Assembly: GCA_900548385.1 (NCBI GenBank)
Contig: URKJ01000024.1
Coordinates: forward strand, 7,908-71,907
DNA: 64,000 nt
Origin: an uncultured bacterium
GTDB lineage: Bacteria > Verrucomicrobiota > Lentisphaeria > Victivallales > UBA1829
Direction of reading: 5' to 3'
Part shown: positions 34,473 through 42,558 of the stretch, piece after piece
Position numbering within the stretch: the stretch's first letter is position 1
How the letters are laid out: each line of letters begins with the position of its first letter
Position numbers and translations under genes: made by a program
The notes under the pieces: generated by a model
What the model saw: only the letters and a program-made list of their open reading frames with translations
What the model was told of the DNA's origin: nothing
Database searches by the model: none

Positions 34473-34945
34473 TCCGGGTCAATACCACACATATCGGCGA
34501 TCTGCCGCTGATTCTCAAAGGCGAGGAAAAAGGCGGATTTCTGGAATTGGATCCGAATTCGTTTCCGCGTCCGAACGGTCCGGTCTCCTACGAGCTGACC
34601 GCAACGATGGCGGGCAACGACCTGCTGGTCACCGGAACGGTCCGCGTCCGGCTCGCGGCAGAATGCGCGCGCTGTCTCAAGCCGCTCAGCGTCAACGTGG
34701 ATGTGCCGGACGTCTGCCATCTCTATGAAGGCGTTGCCGGGCAGATCGTGGACATTTCGGAGGAGATCCGGGAAGACCTCCTGCTCATCCTTCCGGTGGC
34801 GTTTCACTGTAAGGAAGACTGCAAGGGGCTCTGCCCCCGCTGCGGCGCGGATCTGAATACGGAATCCTGCCGCTGCCGGGAAAATGCGGATGAACTTCCG
34901 CCCGGCGATTCCCCCTGGGATATACTCGACAATCTACAACTCTGA
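34469..34945 (+). CDS. YceD family (DUF177) protein
   Basis: A 158-residue protein of the YceD/DUF177 family, associated in other bacteria with 23S rRNA and ribosome assembly. The zinc-type Cys pairs are CARC near residue 70 and a C-terminal CPRCGADLNTESCRC. The Asp-rich SEEIREDLLL helix precedes them. It normally sits before rpmF (ribosomal protein L32); here a nitroreductase follows and no rpmF is seen. The start at 34469 overlaps the coaD stop by four bases; the frame extends further upstream within coaD, but that part is not used. Confidence 0.85.
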   Translation: MIRVNTTHIGDLPLILKGEEKGGFLELDPNSFPRPNGPVSYELTATMAGNDLLVTGTVRVRLAAECARCLKPLSVNVDVPDVCHLYEGVAGQIVDISEEIREDLLLILPVAFHCKEDCKGLCPRCGADLNTESCRCRENADELPPGDSPWDILDNLQL

Positions 34946-34966
34946 ACAAAAAAACAGGAGCAGAAC

Positions 34967-35551
34967 ATGGAATTCTCCGATATTTTGAAACAGCGCAGAA
35001 GCATCAGACGGTTCAAACAGCAGGAGATTCCGCTGTCCATCCTGACGGATCTGATCGACGCCGCGGCGCTCGCACCGTCCGCCGCCAACAATCAGCCGCT
35101 CCGGTATGTGCTGATCCGGGAAAAGGAGCTGCTCAAAGCGGTCTTTGAACAAACCGCCTGGGGCGGACACGTCCGTCCGCACCGCAACCCGGTATTCGGC
35201 GTAACTTCCCCCGTCGCGTTTCTGGCAGTCTGTGCGGAGGATCAGGGAAACCAGACGCCGGCCGTCACTGCGGCGGTAGACGCCGGAGCCGCCATTCAGA
35301 GCATTCTGTTCCGCGCGGTCGATCTGGGACTCGGCGCCTGCTGGATCGGCGCATTCAATAAACAGAACGTCAATGAACTGCTCCGGCTCGACAGGCTGAC
35401 CGCAATTTATCTGGTCGGTCTCGGCTATCCGGCGGAGGCGCCTGTGCTTCAGCGGATCCATGCAGGAGACCCAACGAAATATTTTCTGGATGAACAGGAC
35501 GTGATTCACGTTCCCAAATACACCGTGAACGACATCCTGTCCATCCGGTAA
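34967..35551 (+). CDS. Nitroreductase family protein
   Basis: FMN-dependent oxidoreductase of 194 residues. The N-terminal RRSIRRF motif for FMN phosphate binding, the ALAPSAANNQPL loop and GLGACWIGAF are typical. The physiological substrate is unknown; in ferredoxin-rich anaerobes these enzymes reduce nitro compounds, quinones or flavins. AGGAG precedes the ATG by eight bases. It precedes the ferredoxin and oxidoreductase genes by 36 bases and may share their transcript. Confidence 0.92.
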   Translation: MEFSDILKQRRSIRRFKQQEIPLSILTDLIDAAALAPSAANNQPLRYVLIREKELLKAVFEQTAWGGHVRPHRNPVFGVTSPVAFLAVCAEDQGNQTPAVTAAVDAGAAIQSILFRAVDLGLGACWIGAFNKQNVNELLRLDRLTAIYLVGLGYPAEAPVLQRIHAGDPTKYFLDEQDVIHVPKYTVNDILSIR

Positions 35552-35587
35552 CGTTATGGTTTAACAACGTATTCAGGGAGGTGCTGA

Positions 35588-35815
35588 ATGAAACGTTATA
35601 AAGTCAAAGTGAACCCCGAAGAGTGCAAGGGATGCGGACGCTGCCTGCTGGCGTGTCCGCGCATGGTTCTTGCGATGGGAAAGCATTTGAACGAAATGGG
35701 TTATACCTTCGTTCAGCCGGTCAAGGATGAATGTATCGGCTGCGGAGCCTGTTTCTATCAGTGCCCCGAACCCGGCGCAATCACCGTTTATGAAATCACG
35801 GAATCAGAAAATTGA
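35588..35815 (+). CDS. Ferredoxin-type 2x[4Fe-4S] subunit of 2-oxoacid oxidoreductase
   Basis: A 75-residue protein with two CxxCxxCxxxCP clusters (CKGCGRCLLACP and CIGCGACFYQCP), the delta-subunit type of 2-oxoacid:ferredoxin oxidoreductases. It passes electrons from the thiamine-diphosphate subunits to free ferredoxin. AGGGAGG precedes the start. It begins nine bases before the alpha subunit, so it belongs to that complex. Confidence 0.93.
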   Translation: MKRYKVKVNPEECKGCGRCLLACPRMVLAMGKHLNEMGYTFVQPVKDECIGCGACFYQCPEPGAITVYEITESEN

Positions 35816-35824
35816 GGTGATAAA

Positions 35825-36898
35825 ATGGCATATCTGAACCGTTTGCTGCTCAAAGGAAACGAAGCGGTCGTCTACGGCGCATTGCTCGCCGGATGCGATG
35901 CTTTTTACGGTTATCCGATCACGCCCGCGAGTGAAGTTGCCCATTCCTCCGCAAAACTTTTCCCGATGCTCCACCGGACTTTCCTTCAGGCGGAATCGGA
36001 AATCAGCGCAATCAACATGGTCATCGGCGCAAGCGCGGCGGGGAAACGCGTCATGACCGGAAGTTCCGGACTCGGAATCAGCCTCAAACAGGAAGCGGTC
36101 AGCTATCTGGCGGCGTTTGAACTGCCCGCCGTGATCGTTGACGTCATGCGCGGAGGGCCCGGACTCGGTAACATCAGCCCCGAACAGAGCGACTATTTCC
36201 AGGTCGTCAAGGGCGGCGGACACGGCGCATACCGCTGTCTTGTCTTCACCCCCGACTCCGTACAGGAAATGTGCGACTGCGGCTACAATGCTTTCGCGAT
36301 GTGCGAAAAATACCGCACTCCCGCCTACATCCTCGCCGACGGCGTGATCGGGCAGATGATGGAATCCGTCACCCTGCCCGATCCCACGGATTATGTGTTC
36401 GATCCGGAATGGACCGTCAGCAAGTATAACAGCAAGGGCGAAGCGAACTATCTTACCACGATCTATCTGGAAAACGACGAGCTCGAACAACGCAATCATC
36501 TTCTTCAGGAAAAATTCCGTCTGATCCAGGAAAACGAGCAGAGCGCGGAGGAATACATGACCGACGACGCCGAACTTGTTTTCGTCGCCTACGGCATCTC
36601 CGCCCGGATCGCACGCACCGCGGTACACGAACTGCGGAACGAAGGATACAAGGCCGGGCTTCTCCGTCCGAAGATGGTTTTCCCGTTCCCCGAACGGGCT
36701 CTGAACAAACTCGTGAATGCGGGAACCGTGAAAAACTTCCTGTGCGTGGAGCTCAGCCCCGGTCAGATGATCGAAGACGTGAAACTCTCCATCGAATGCC
36801 GCCGTCCCGTTCATCTCGCATACCGTATGGGCGGCAACATCCCGTCGGTCCGCGAGATCTGTGAAAAAGCCGTTGCGATTCTGAAAGGAGCGTGCTGA
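35825..36898 (+). CDS. vorB: 2-oxoacid:ferredoxin oxidoreductase alpha subunit (VorB-type)
   Basis: A 357-residue subunit of a CoA-dependent 2-oxoacid oxidoreductase, closest by pattern to the 2-oxoisovalerate type (VorB). It opens LLKGNEAVVYGALLAGCDAFYGYPITPASE, spread over residues 7-36, then AESEISAINMVIGAS, SSGLGISLKQE and VMRGGPGLGNISPEQSDY. These are the pyrimidine and transketolase-fold domains. It acts with the fused beta-gamma protein next to it (one base between genes) and the ferredoxin subunit, oxidising branched-chain or other 2-oxoacids to acyl-CoA. A 2-oxoglutarate substrate cannot be excluded. Confidence 0.88.
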   Translation: MAYLNRLLLKGNEAVVYGALLAGCDAFYGYPITPASEVAHSSAKLFPMLHRTFLQAESEISAINMVIGASAAGKRVMTGSSGLGISLKQEAVSYLAAFELPAVIVDVMRGGPGLGNISPEQSDYFQVVKGGGHGAYRCLVFTPDSVQEMCDCGYNAFAMCEKYRTPAYILADGVIGQMMESVTLPDPTDYVFDPEWTVSKYNSKGEANYLTTIYLENDELEQRNHLLQEKFRLIQENEQSAEEYMTDDAELVFVAYGISARIARTAVHELRNEGYKAGLLRPKMVFPFPERALNKLVNAGTVKNFLCVELSPGQMIEDVKLSIECRRPVHLAYRMGGNIPSVREICEKAVAILKGAC

Positions 36899-36899
36899 A

Positions 36900-38378
36900 A
36901 TGAGCGAAGAGAAAATCAAATTCGGAAAGTCCAAGGTATTTTTCGACACCTTCACGCGCCGTCCCGGCCCGATCAAGAAAAACATGCACTACTGTCCGGG
37001 ATGCGGACACGGCATTCTTCACAAGCTCATTGCGGAAGCGATCGAATATCATGACATTCAGAAGAAGACCGTCATCATCGCGCCGGTGGGCTGTGCGGTG
37101 TTCTCGTATTATTACTACAACTGCGGCGGAATCTCGGTTCCGCATGGACGCGCCCCGGCAGTCGGAACCGGACTCGTCCGCGCCCTGCCCGATAATTTTG
37201 TCATCTCGTATCAGGGAGACGGCGATCTCGCGGCGATCGGTCTGAACGAGTTTCTCCAGGCGGCGAACCGCGGGGAAAACATGGCGGTGTTCTTTGTAAA
37301 CAACTCGACCTACGGCATGACCGGCGGTCAAATGGCGCCCACCACGCTTCCCGGTCAGAAAACAGCCACAAGCCCCTGCGGACGCCAGATCGAAACCGAC
37401 GGTTATCCGCTGAAAGTCTGCGAAATGGTCAATGCCCTCGCCGCTCCGGTCTACATCGAACGCGTGGCGCTGACTTCAACCGCAAAGATCATGAAGGCGC
37501 GCACGGCAATCCGCAAAGCGGTCGGTCTGCTCAAGGAACGCAAAGGTTTTTCGCTCGTTGAGATTCTCTCGCCGTGCCCCGTAAACCTGAAAATGGACGC
37601 CAAAACGATCAACCGGTTCATCGACGAACAGATGAGCCGCTACTTCCCGCTCGGCTGTCTCCGCGACAATACGGAATCTGCGACGCCCTGTTATTTCGCG
37701 CCACCCGTTCACGATCCCGACACGGTCCGGCAGGTGCTCTTTCCGCCGAAACTCAACATCGGCGTGGCGTCCGGCTTCAAAAACCAGTCAAAGATTTTTG
37801 AACATGAACGCCGCATCAAGATCGCCGGATTCGGCGGACAGGGCATCCTGAGCCTCGGCATCATGCTTGCCACAATGGGGAAACTGCGGAACTTCAACGT
37901 CACCTGGCTCCCCTCGTACGGACCCGAACAGCGCGGAGGCTCCGCGAACTGCGCAGTGATCCTGAGCCGCAATCTCATCGGTTCGCCCGTCATCGACGAC
38001 AACTGCAATCTGCTGATCGCCATGACACAGGTCGCGCTCGACAAGTTTCTGCACGAACTCAAACCGAACGGCGTGCTGATTTACGACAGTTCGACCATGA
38101 AAGTTCCGAAACATATCGCGGAATCGCATCCGGTATTCGGAATCAAGGCGCTGGACATCGCTCTGAGCCTCGGAAGCCTGAAATGCGCAAACTCGGTGAT
38201 CCTCGGTGCTCTCTCCGCGATCCTCATCGACCGCTACCTCGAAGGAGCCGACAAGCTCGATTTCGACCGGGCGTTCGAAGAGGCGATCATCGACTGCTTC
38301 AACAACAAGCCCGATGTCATCAAGCTGAATCTCTGCGCATTCTACGAAGGGAAAAAAGCCGTCAGTTTCCCGAACTGA
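36900..38378 (+). CDS. 2-oxoacid:ferredoxin oxidoreductase, fused beta and gamma subunits
   Basis: A 492-residue fusion. Residues about 1-290 form the thiamine-diphosphate beta subunit (YCPGCGHG, VGCAVFSYYY, GDGDLAAIGLNE with the ThDP Mg-site, NNSTYGMTGGQ). Residues about 303-490 form the gamma subunit (KIAGFGGQGILSLG, PSYGPEQRGGSANC). The usual arrangement is two separate genes of about 250 and 180 residues. The order delta-alpha-(beta-gamma) and one-base spacing indicate a three-polypeptide complex. The joining region near residues 290-300 has no stop or frameshift, so the fusion is real in this assembly. Confidence 0.93.
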   Translation: MSEEKIKFGKSKVFFDTFTRRPGPIKKNMHYCPGCGHGILHKLIAEAIEYHDIQKKTVIIAPVGCAVFSYYYYNCGGISVPHGRAPAVGTGLVRALPDNFVISYQGDGDLAAIGLNEFLQAANRGENMAVFFVNNSTYGMTGGQMAPTTLPGQKTATSPCGRQIETDGYPLKVCEMVNALAAPVYIERVALTSTAKIMKARTAIRKAVGLLKERKGFSLVEILSPCPVNLKMDAKTINRFIDEQMSRYFPLGCLRDNTESATPCYFAPPVHDPDTVRQVLFPPKLNIGVASGFKNQSKIFEHERRIKIAGFGGQGILSLGIMLATMGKLRNFNVTWLPSYGPEQRGGSANCAVILSRNLIGSPVIDDNCNLLIAMTQVALDKFLHELKPNGVLIYDSSTMKVPKHIAESHPVFGIKALDIALSLGSLKCANSVILGALSAILIDRYLEGADKLDFDRAFEEAIIDCFNNKPDVIKLNLCAFYEGKKAVSFPN

Positions 38379-38404
38379 CGCATTTTCCTCCCGGCAGGAG
38401 GGAA

Positions 38405-38443
38405 ACGGGGCATGCTCACGGAACAACGTGCATGCCCTGTTTC
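38405..38443. terminator. Terminator between oxidoreductase and AraC genes
   Basis: GGGCATGC (38408-38415) pairs with GCATGCCC (38430-38437), extended by flanking pairs, ending in TTT. It lies between convergent stop codons and may serve both. Confidence 0.65.
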
Positions 38444-39257
38444 ACTCTTCGTGCATTTTCCGGTAGTTTCCGGGCGAAAGACCGGTCATTTTTTTGAAAA
38501 AACGGGAAAAATAATATTCGTTGTTGAAGCCAAGCAGGAAAGCTGTCTCGCGGGCAGTCTTCCGGCGGAGAAGAAGTTCCCCTGCTTTGCGGATCAGCAC
38601 GCGGTTGAGAAAATTTTTCGGAGTAATGCCGGTCTCGGAAGAGAATTTACGGGAAAAGACATCGGGACGCATCCCGGTCAGCTCCGCAAGTTCGGCGACT
38701 CCTGTTTTCGCATTTCCGTTTTTCTCCACGAACTCCACGACCTGCAGGAAATTGCCGTAACGTGTCACCGCATCACGTTCCTCCGCGGAGAACACCCGGA
38801 ACAGACCGGAACAAAGACGGTAACACAGGGATTTCAATCCCGCCGCAGAAGCATACTCATCCGGTTCCCGCCATGCCGTCTCCGCCTCCCGGAACAGACC
38901 GGAATCCCGGAGCGGGAAAATCCGTTTCGAGGCAGAAAACAGATCCACACCGGAATTTCCCTCCAGCCGGAAATGAATCGAAATAAACTGTAAATGCTCC
39001 GTCAGTATCCAGCGGGTCGAATGAAATGCGGGAATCAGATACGCACAGCCGGATTCCAATACACAGCGTCCGTTGCAGTCCTCTATCCAATTTTCCACTC
39101 CGTCAGGATTCGTCTTCACCAGAAACAGACGGTTCACCGGGCGCATGGTCGCCGTCCACGGGCGCACCGGATAAACTCCGGCGGCGAAATGAAACATCTC
39201 CATCCGCATACTTTCCGCAAGCCGCACGATTCCGGGACGATTTTTCAATTCCATCAT
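38442..39257 (-). CDS. AraC family transcriptional regulator, divergent to the glycyl-radical enzyme
   Basis: A 271-residue regulator with a cupin-type N-terminal sensing domain and a C-terminal AraC/XylS DNA-binding pair of helix-turn-helix motifs (NAKTGVAELAELTGMRPDVFSRKF and TARETAFLLGFNNEYYFSRFFKKMTG), ending GLSPGNYRK. The start is uncertain. The tandem ATG at 39257 is chosen because a longer frame to 39308 would leave only 43 bases to the divergent start. Neither has a strong ribosome binding site. It shares its upstream region with the glycyl-radical enzyme gene and is its likely activator. Confidence 0.88.
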   Translation of the reverse strand: MMELKNRPGIVRLAESMRMEMFHFAAGVYPVRPWTATMRPVNRLFLVKTNPDGVENWIEDCNGRCVLESGCAYLIPAFHSTRWILTEHLQFISIHFRLEGNSGVDLFSASKRIFPLRDSGLFREAETAWREPDEYASAAGLKSLCYRLCSGLFRVFSAEERDAVTRYGNFLQVVEFVEKNGNAKTGVAELAELTGMRPDVFSRKFSSETGITPKNFLNRVLIRKAGELLLRRKTARETAFLLGFNNEYYFSRFFKKMTGLSPGNYRKMHEE

Positions 39258-39351
39258 AAAGTTATAAACTTTTCTCTTTTTCGTATATTCATTTTTCTTC
39301 GGTACCATACTATATTATTCAAAGAAAAGCAAATCCAAAGGAGAACCGGAC

Positions 39352-41406
39352 ATGAAAAAATTTAATGAAACACGCCGGGAGCTTGAAACGCTTCACGAGA
39401 CCTGCACATTCGATCCCGCCTCAGGTCTTCCGCCGGAGCAGCTGCGGGAACTCTTCCGCCGCCACCGGAAAGAAAATCCGGAAGAACCGTTCATCCTCAC
39501 CCACGCATATCTGATGCATCTGATATGCACCCGCGCACAAATACTCCCGGAACCAGATCATGCATTCGCCGGTCTCGTAAATCATGGCGGACTCTTCAAC
39601 GAACTCCGTGTGGAGCACGGCAAATCCGCATGGGAAAAAGAATTCGGCGGGTGGAACGGATGGTTCAACATCAACGACTATGACCGCGGCTTCGGCTGCA
39701 TGGTCGATATGAGCCATGTTTCCCCCGACTGGACCGCGGTCCTGGAGCTGGGACTGCCCGGACTCCGCGCCCGTGTTGCAGCAGCAGGAAACACGCCGTT
39801 TCACCGGGCATGCGCCATGGTTTGCGACGGCGTCGCGGCTCTGGCGGAACGGCTCGGTTCAGCATCGAATCTTCCAACGCTCACCGTTCTGGCACAGCGG
39901 CCGCCGGAAACGCTTCACGAGGCATTTCAGCTGACCTATCTGCTCCACGAAATGATTGAAAACGGCATGGAGGAGATCCGCACAATGGGGCGGTTCGACC
40001 GTGACTTTCTGCGCTTCTACCGTCACGACCTTGATGCCGGACTCCTTACGCGGGAAGAGGCAAAAGAACTGCTGAAACACTACTGGATCCGCTTCTACGC
40101 AAAATATCAGGGAAAACGGTTCGGCAAAAACTTCTGTTTCGGTCCCGACATCAACGAACTCTCCCGGCTCGGAATGGAATGTTATTACGAAATGAACACG
40201 GTTGACCCAAAGCTGTCCGTTTTCATGAAGAACAATACCCCGGATGATTTTCTGAACCTCTGTGTCCGCTGTATCCGCGACGGACGCACCTCCATTGTTT
40301 TTCTCAATTACGATATGATCGTACAAAGCCTCATCAAAGTCGGACGCACGCCGGAAGACGCGCAGAATGCAATCCCAATAGGCTGTTATGAACCCGCCGT
40401 GCTCGGCAAGGAGATCTCTCTCTCCGGCGCGACTCATCTCTATTTCCCCTGCATTCTGCTGCACACGCTCCGTTCCGGACCTGCTTTCCACACGTTTAAA
40501 GAGCTCATGACAGCGTTTCTCGCCGACCTGCGGACGACTGCGGAAGAGATGGCGCGGATGCAGTCACGTTGTGAAAAAATCTGGCACGATGTCAATCCGG
40601 TCCCTCTGCTCTCCGTCACATTTGCCGAATGTGTGGAATCTGGAAAAGACATCTCCGAGGGCGGAGCGAAATACAACACCACGGGATGCGTTGCCTCATA
40701 CCTCGCCGACTGCGTGGATTCTCTCGCAGCAATCCGGAAACTCGTTTATCAGGACCGTTTCTGCACGCTGCCGGAGCTGAAACAGGCGCTCGCGGTAAAC
40801 TGGAACGGATTTGAAAAACTGAATTTCCGCGCTCGGACCCAGTGTCCGAAATGGGGAAACAACAATCCGGAAGCGGATCAAATCGCGCTGGAAGTGGTCC
40901 GGTCCGCCGCCGGGATCCTCAATGCCCTCCCCAATGGACGCGGCGGCACGATCACACCATCCCTCTACGGACAGCTCGTCGTGGAAAAGGGAAAACTCAT
41001 CGGAGCTCTGCCCTCCGGACGACGCGCAGGAGAACCGATGGCGAAAAACATGGACGCCTGCATTTCCATGGACAAACATGGCGTCACCGCGCTGATGAAC
41101 TCCGTTCTCAAAGTGGATATGACTAACTGGCCGTGCGGAACGTGTCTGGACCTGATGATTCATCCGACTTCCGTGCAGGGCGGAGAAGGGCTGGACATTC
41201 TGTGCAGCCTCATCCGCACATTCATCCGCCGCGGCGGAAGCGGGCTTCAATTCAATATCTTCGACAGTTCGGTACTTCGCGATGCACAGGCGCACCCGGA
41301 ACGCTACGATACGCTTCAGGTGCGCGTCTGCGGCTGGAACGTCCGCTTCAACGACCTGGACAGAGAAGCACAGGAGACCTTCATCGCACAGGCGGAGCAT
41401 CTTTGA
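39352..41406 (+). CDS. Glycyl-radical enzyme of the pyruvate formate-lyase family, unassigned subtype
   Basis: A 684-residue anaerobic radical enzyme. Cys345 and Glu347 in PIGCYEP form the GCxE active-site motif used by dehydratase, choline-lyase and related members. Gly661 in RVCGWN is the expected radical glycine, a variant of the usual RVxGY. The C terminus VRFNDLDREAQETFIAQ fits the radical domain. It is shorter than the usual 750-850 residues. No radical-SAM activating enzyme is adjacent; one must act from elsewhere. AAAGGAG precedes the start. The divergent AraC gene suggests carbohydrate-type induction. Substrate unknown. Confidence 0.88.
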   Translation: MKKFNETRRELETLHETCTFDPASGLPPEQLRELFRRHRKENPEEPFILTHAYLMHLICTRAQILPEPDHAFAGLVNHGGLFNELRVEHGKSAWEKEFGGWNGWFNINDYDRGFGCMVDMSHVSPDWTAVLELGLPGLRARVAAAGNTPFHRACAMVCDGVAALAERLGSASNLPTLTVLAQRPPETLHEAFQLTYLLHEMIENGMEEIRTMGRFDRDFLRFYRHDLDAGLLTREEAKELLKHYWIRFYAKYQGKRFGKNFCFGPDINELSRLGMECYYEMNTVDPKLSVFMKNNTPDDFLNLCVRCIRDGRTSIVFLNYDMIVQSLIKVGRTPEDAQNAIPIGCYEPAVLGKEISLSGATHLYFPCILLHTLRSGPAFHTFKELMTAFLADLRTTAEEMARMQSRCEKIWHDVNPVPLLSVTFAECVESGKDISEGGAKYNTTGCVASYLADCVDSLAAIRKLVYQDRFCTLPELKQALAVNWNGFEKLNFRARTQCPKWGNNNPEADQIALEVVRSAAGILNALPNGRGGTITPSLYGQLVVEKGKLIGALPSGRRAGEPMAKNMDACISMDKHGVTALMNSVLKVDMTNWPCGTCLDLMIHPTSVQGGEGLDILCSLIRTFIRRGGSGLQFNIFDSSVLRDAQAHPERYDTLQVRVCGWNVRFNDLDREAQETFIAQAEHL

Positions 41407-42280
41407 CGGACTGGGCATCGCGGAGAAGCCGTTTCACTCCGGCGATCCCCTCCCGGTCTGCGACTGCACGAATGCGGCGGAACCCGGCACCATATACCGG
41501 ATCGTTCCGCTTTTCCAGACGCCGGTTCAGCCGCTGCTGTCCATACTCCCGGTTGACAAGAAACGAGGCATATTCCGCGAATCCTTCCTGCAGAATGCGG
41601 TTCCGCAGATACGGAGCATAATGAAACTGCCAGTGATGTGCCAGCTCATGGGCGGCAATCTCAATGAAACGCCAGCGCGGCAGATGACTCAGCATCAGAA
41701 TCTCGCATTCGATCTTCACGATCTCGCGGCGACCGCCGCTGCGCTGTTCCGTAAACTGTGCGCGGCAAAGTCCGAGCTCAAGTGCGGTATCGCTGGTGCG
41801 CAGATCGGCAACTTTTAGCAACTCCGGATAGCTCACGGAGCGGAAACGGTATGGACAGTCGGTCGGATCTCCAAGAATCCGCTCCAGTTTCCCGCGTACA
41901 TCCTCAAGCAGTTTCCGCATCTCTTCCGGCGAACGGATCGCCTGATCTCCGCAGGAATCACAGATAAAACGTCCGTCGGCAAGCTGCTTTGTGCGTCCGG
42001 GCAGATCACAGGCGAAACAGCGCGTCAGACGGGAACAGTGTCTGCATAACGAACGCCGTCCGCCCTCCGGAGTCGTAAAAACGGAGTACTCGCCGGTGAT
42101 CGGCTGACGGCAGACCGCGCATTTCGGAAGCACCGTTTTCATACAGCGGATCGTGCAATAGATCTTCCCTTTGTATTCAAACACTTCCCCCGCCAGCGTT
42201 TTACGGCAGACGGCACAGCGCTCCGCCGCAGTCAGCAGCAACGGAACAAGGGCAAGCAGTATTCCAATCAGTTTCAGCAT
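41381..42280 (-). CDS. Secreted LIM-like/DA1-like zinc metallopeptidase
   Basis: A 299-residue exported protein. Residues 1-19 form a signal peptide. Residues 20-112 carry Cys/His pairs in LIM-like zinc fingers (CAVC at 22, CTIRC at 42, CAVC at 54, CRHC at 79, CFAC at 88, CDSC at 107). Residues 205-240 hold HELAH (His211, Glu212, His215) and a downstream EGFAEYASF glutamate, a gluzincin-type site. This LIM-plus-peptidase layout recalls the DA1 peptidases of plants. GGGAG lies upstream of the ATG at 42280; a 63-residue N-terminal extension is rejected. It overlaps the convergent glycyl-radical gene by 26 bases. Confidence 0.75.
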   Translation of the reverse strand: MLKLIGILLALVPLLLTAAERCAVCRKTLAGEVFEYKGKIYCTIRCMKTVLPKCAVCRQPITGEYSVFTTPEGGRRSLCRHCSRLTRCFACDLPGRTKQLADGRFICDSCGDQAIRSPEEMRKLLEDVRGKLERILGDPTDCPYRFRSVSYPELLKVADLRTSDTALELGLCRAQFTEQRSGGRREIVKIECEILMLSHLPRWRFIEIAAHELAHHWQFHYAPYLRNRILQEGFAEYASFLVNREYGQQRLNRRLEKRNDPVYGAGFRRIRAVADREGIAGVKRLLRDAQSVKDAPPVR

Positions 42281-42558
42281 CGCAAAAGTTCTCCCGGATT
42301 CCCGTATTGTAAAGACACCGGATTTCCGTTTTAGTTCCGGCAGGAGACTGGAAAGAATCGAATAAAAAACAGCTGCCGGGCTTGAAATACGAACCTGTTC
42401 CCAGCGGTCTCCGCCGGAAACAACACCGCTCCGCCCCTTTTCGGTATGGAAAACAATTATTTTCTTCATTTTCCTCCTTTCCGGCTGTAAAAAACCGCCG
42501 GACGGGTGTATATTACCGGAGAAAAAGTAAATTTTAACTGAAACGTAAGGATCGGACC

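Noticed and set aside
42281..42469. N-terminal extension of the LIM/DA1-like peptidase
   Set aside because: It would bury a clear signal peptide; the internal ATG at 42280 has a usable ribosome binding site.
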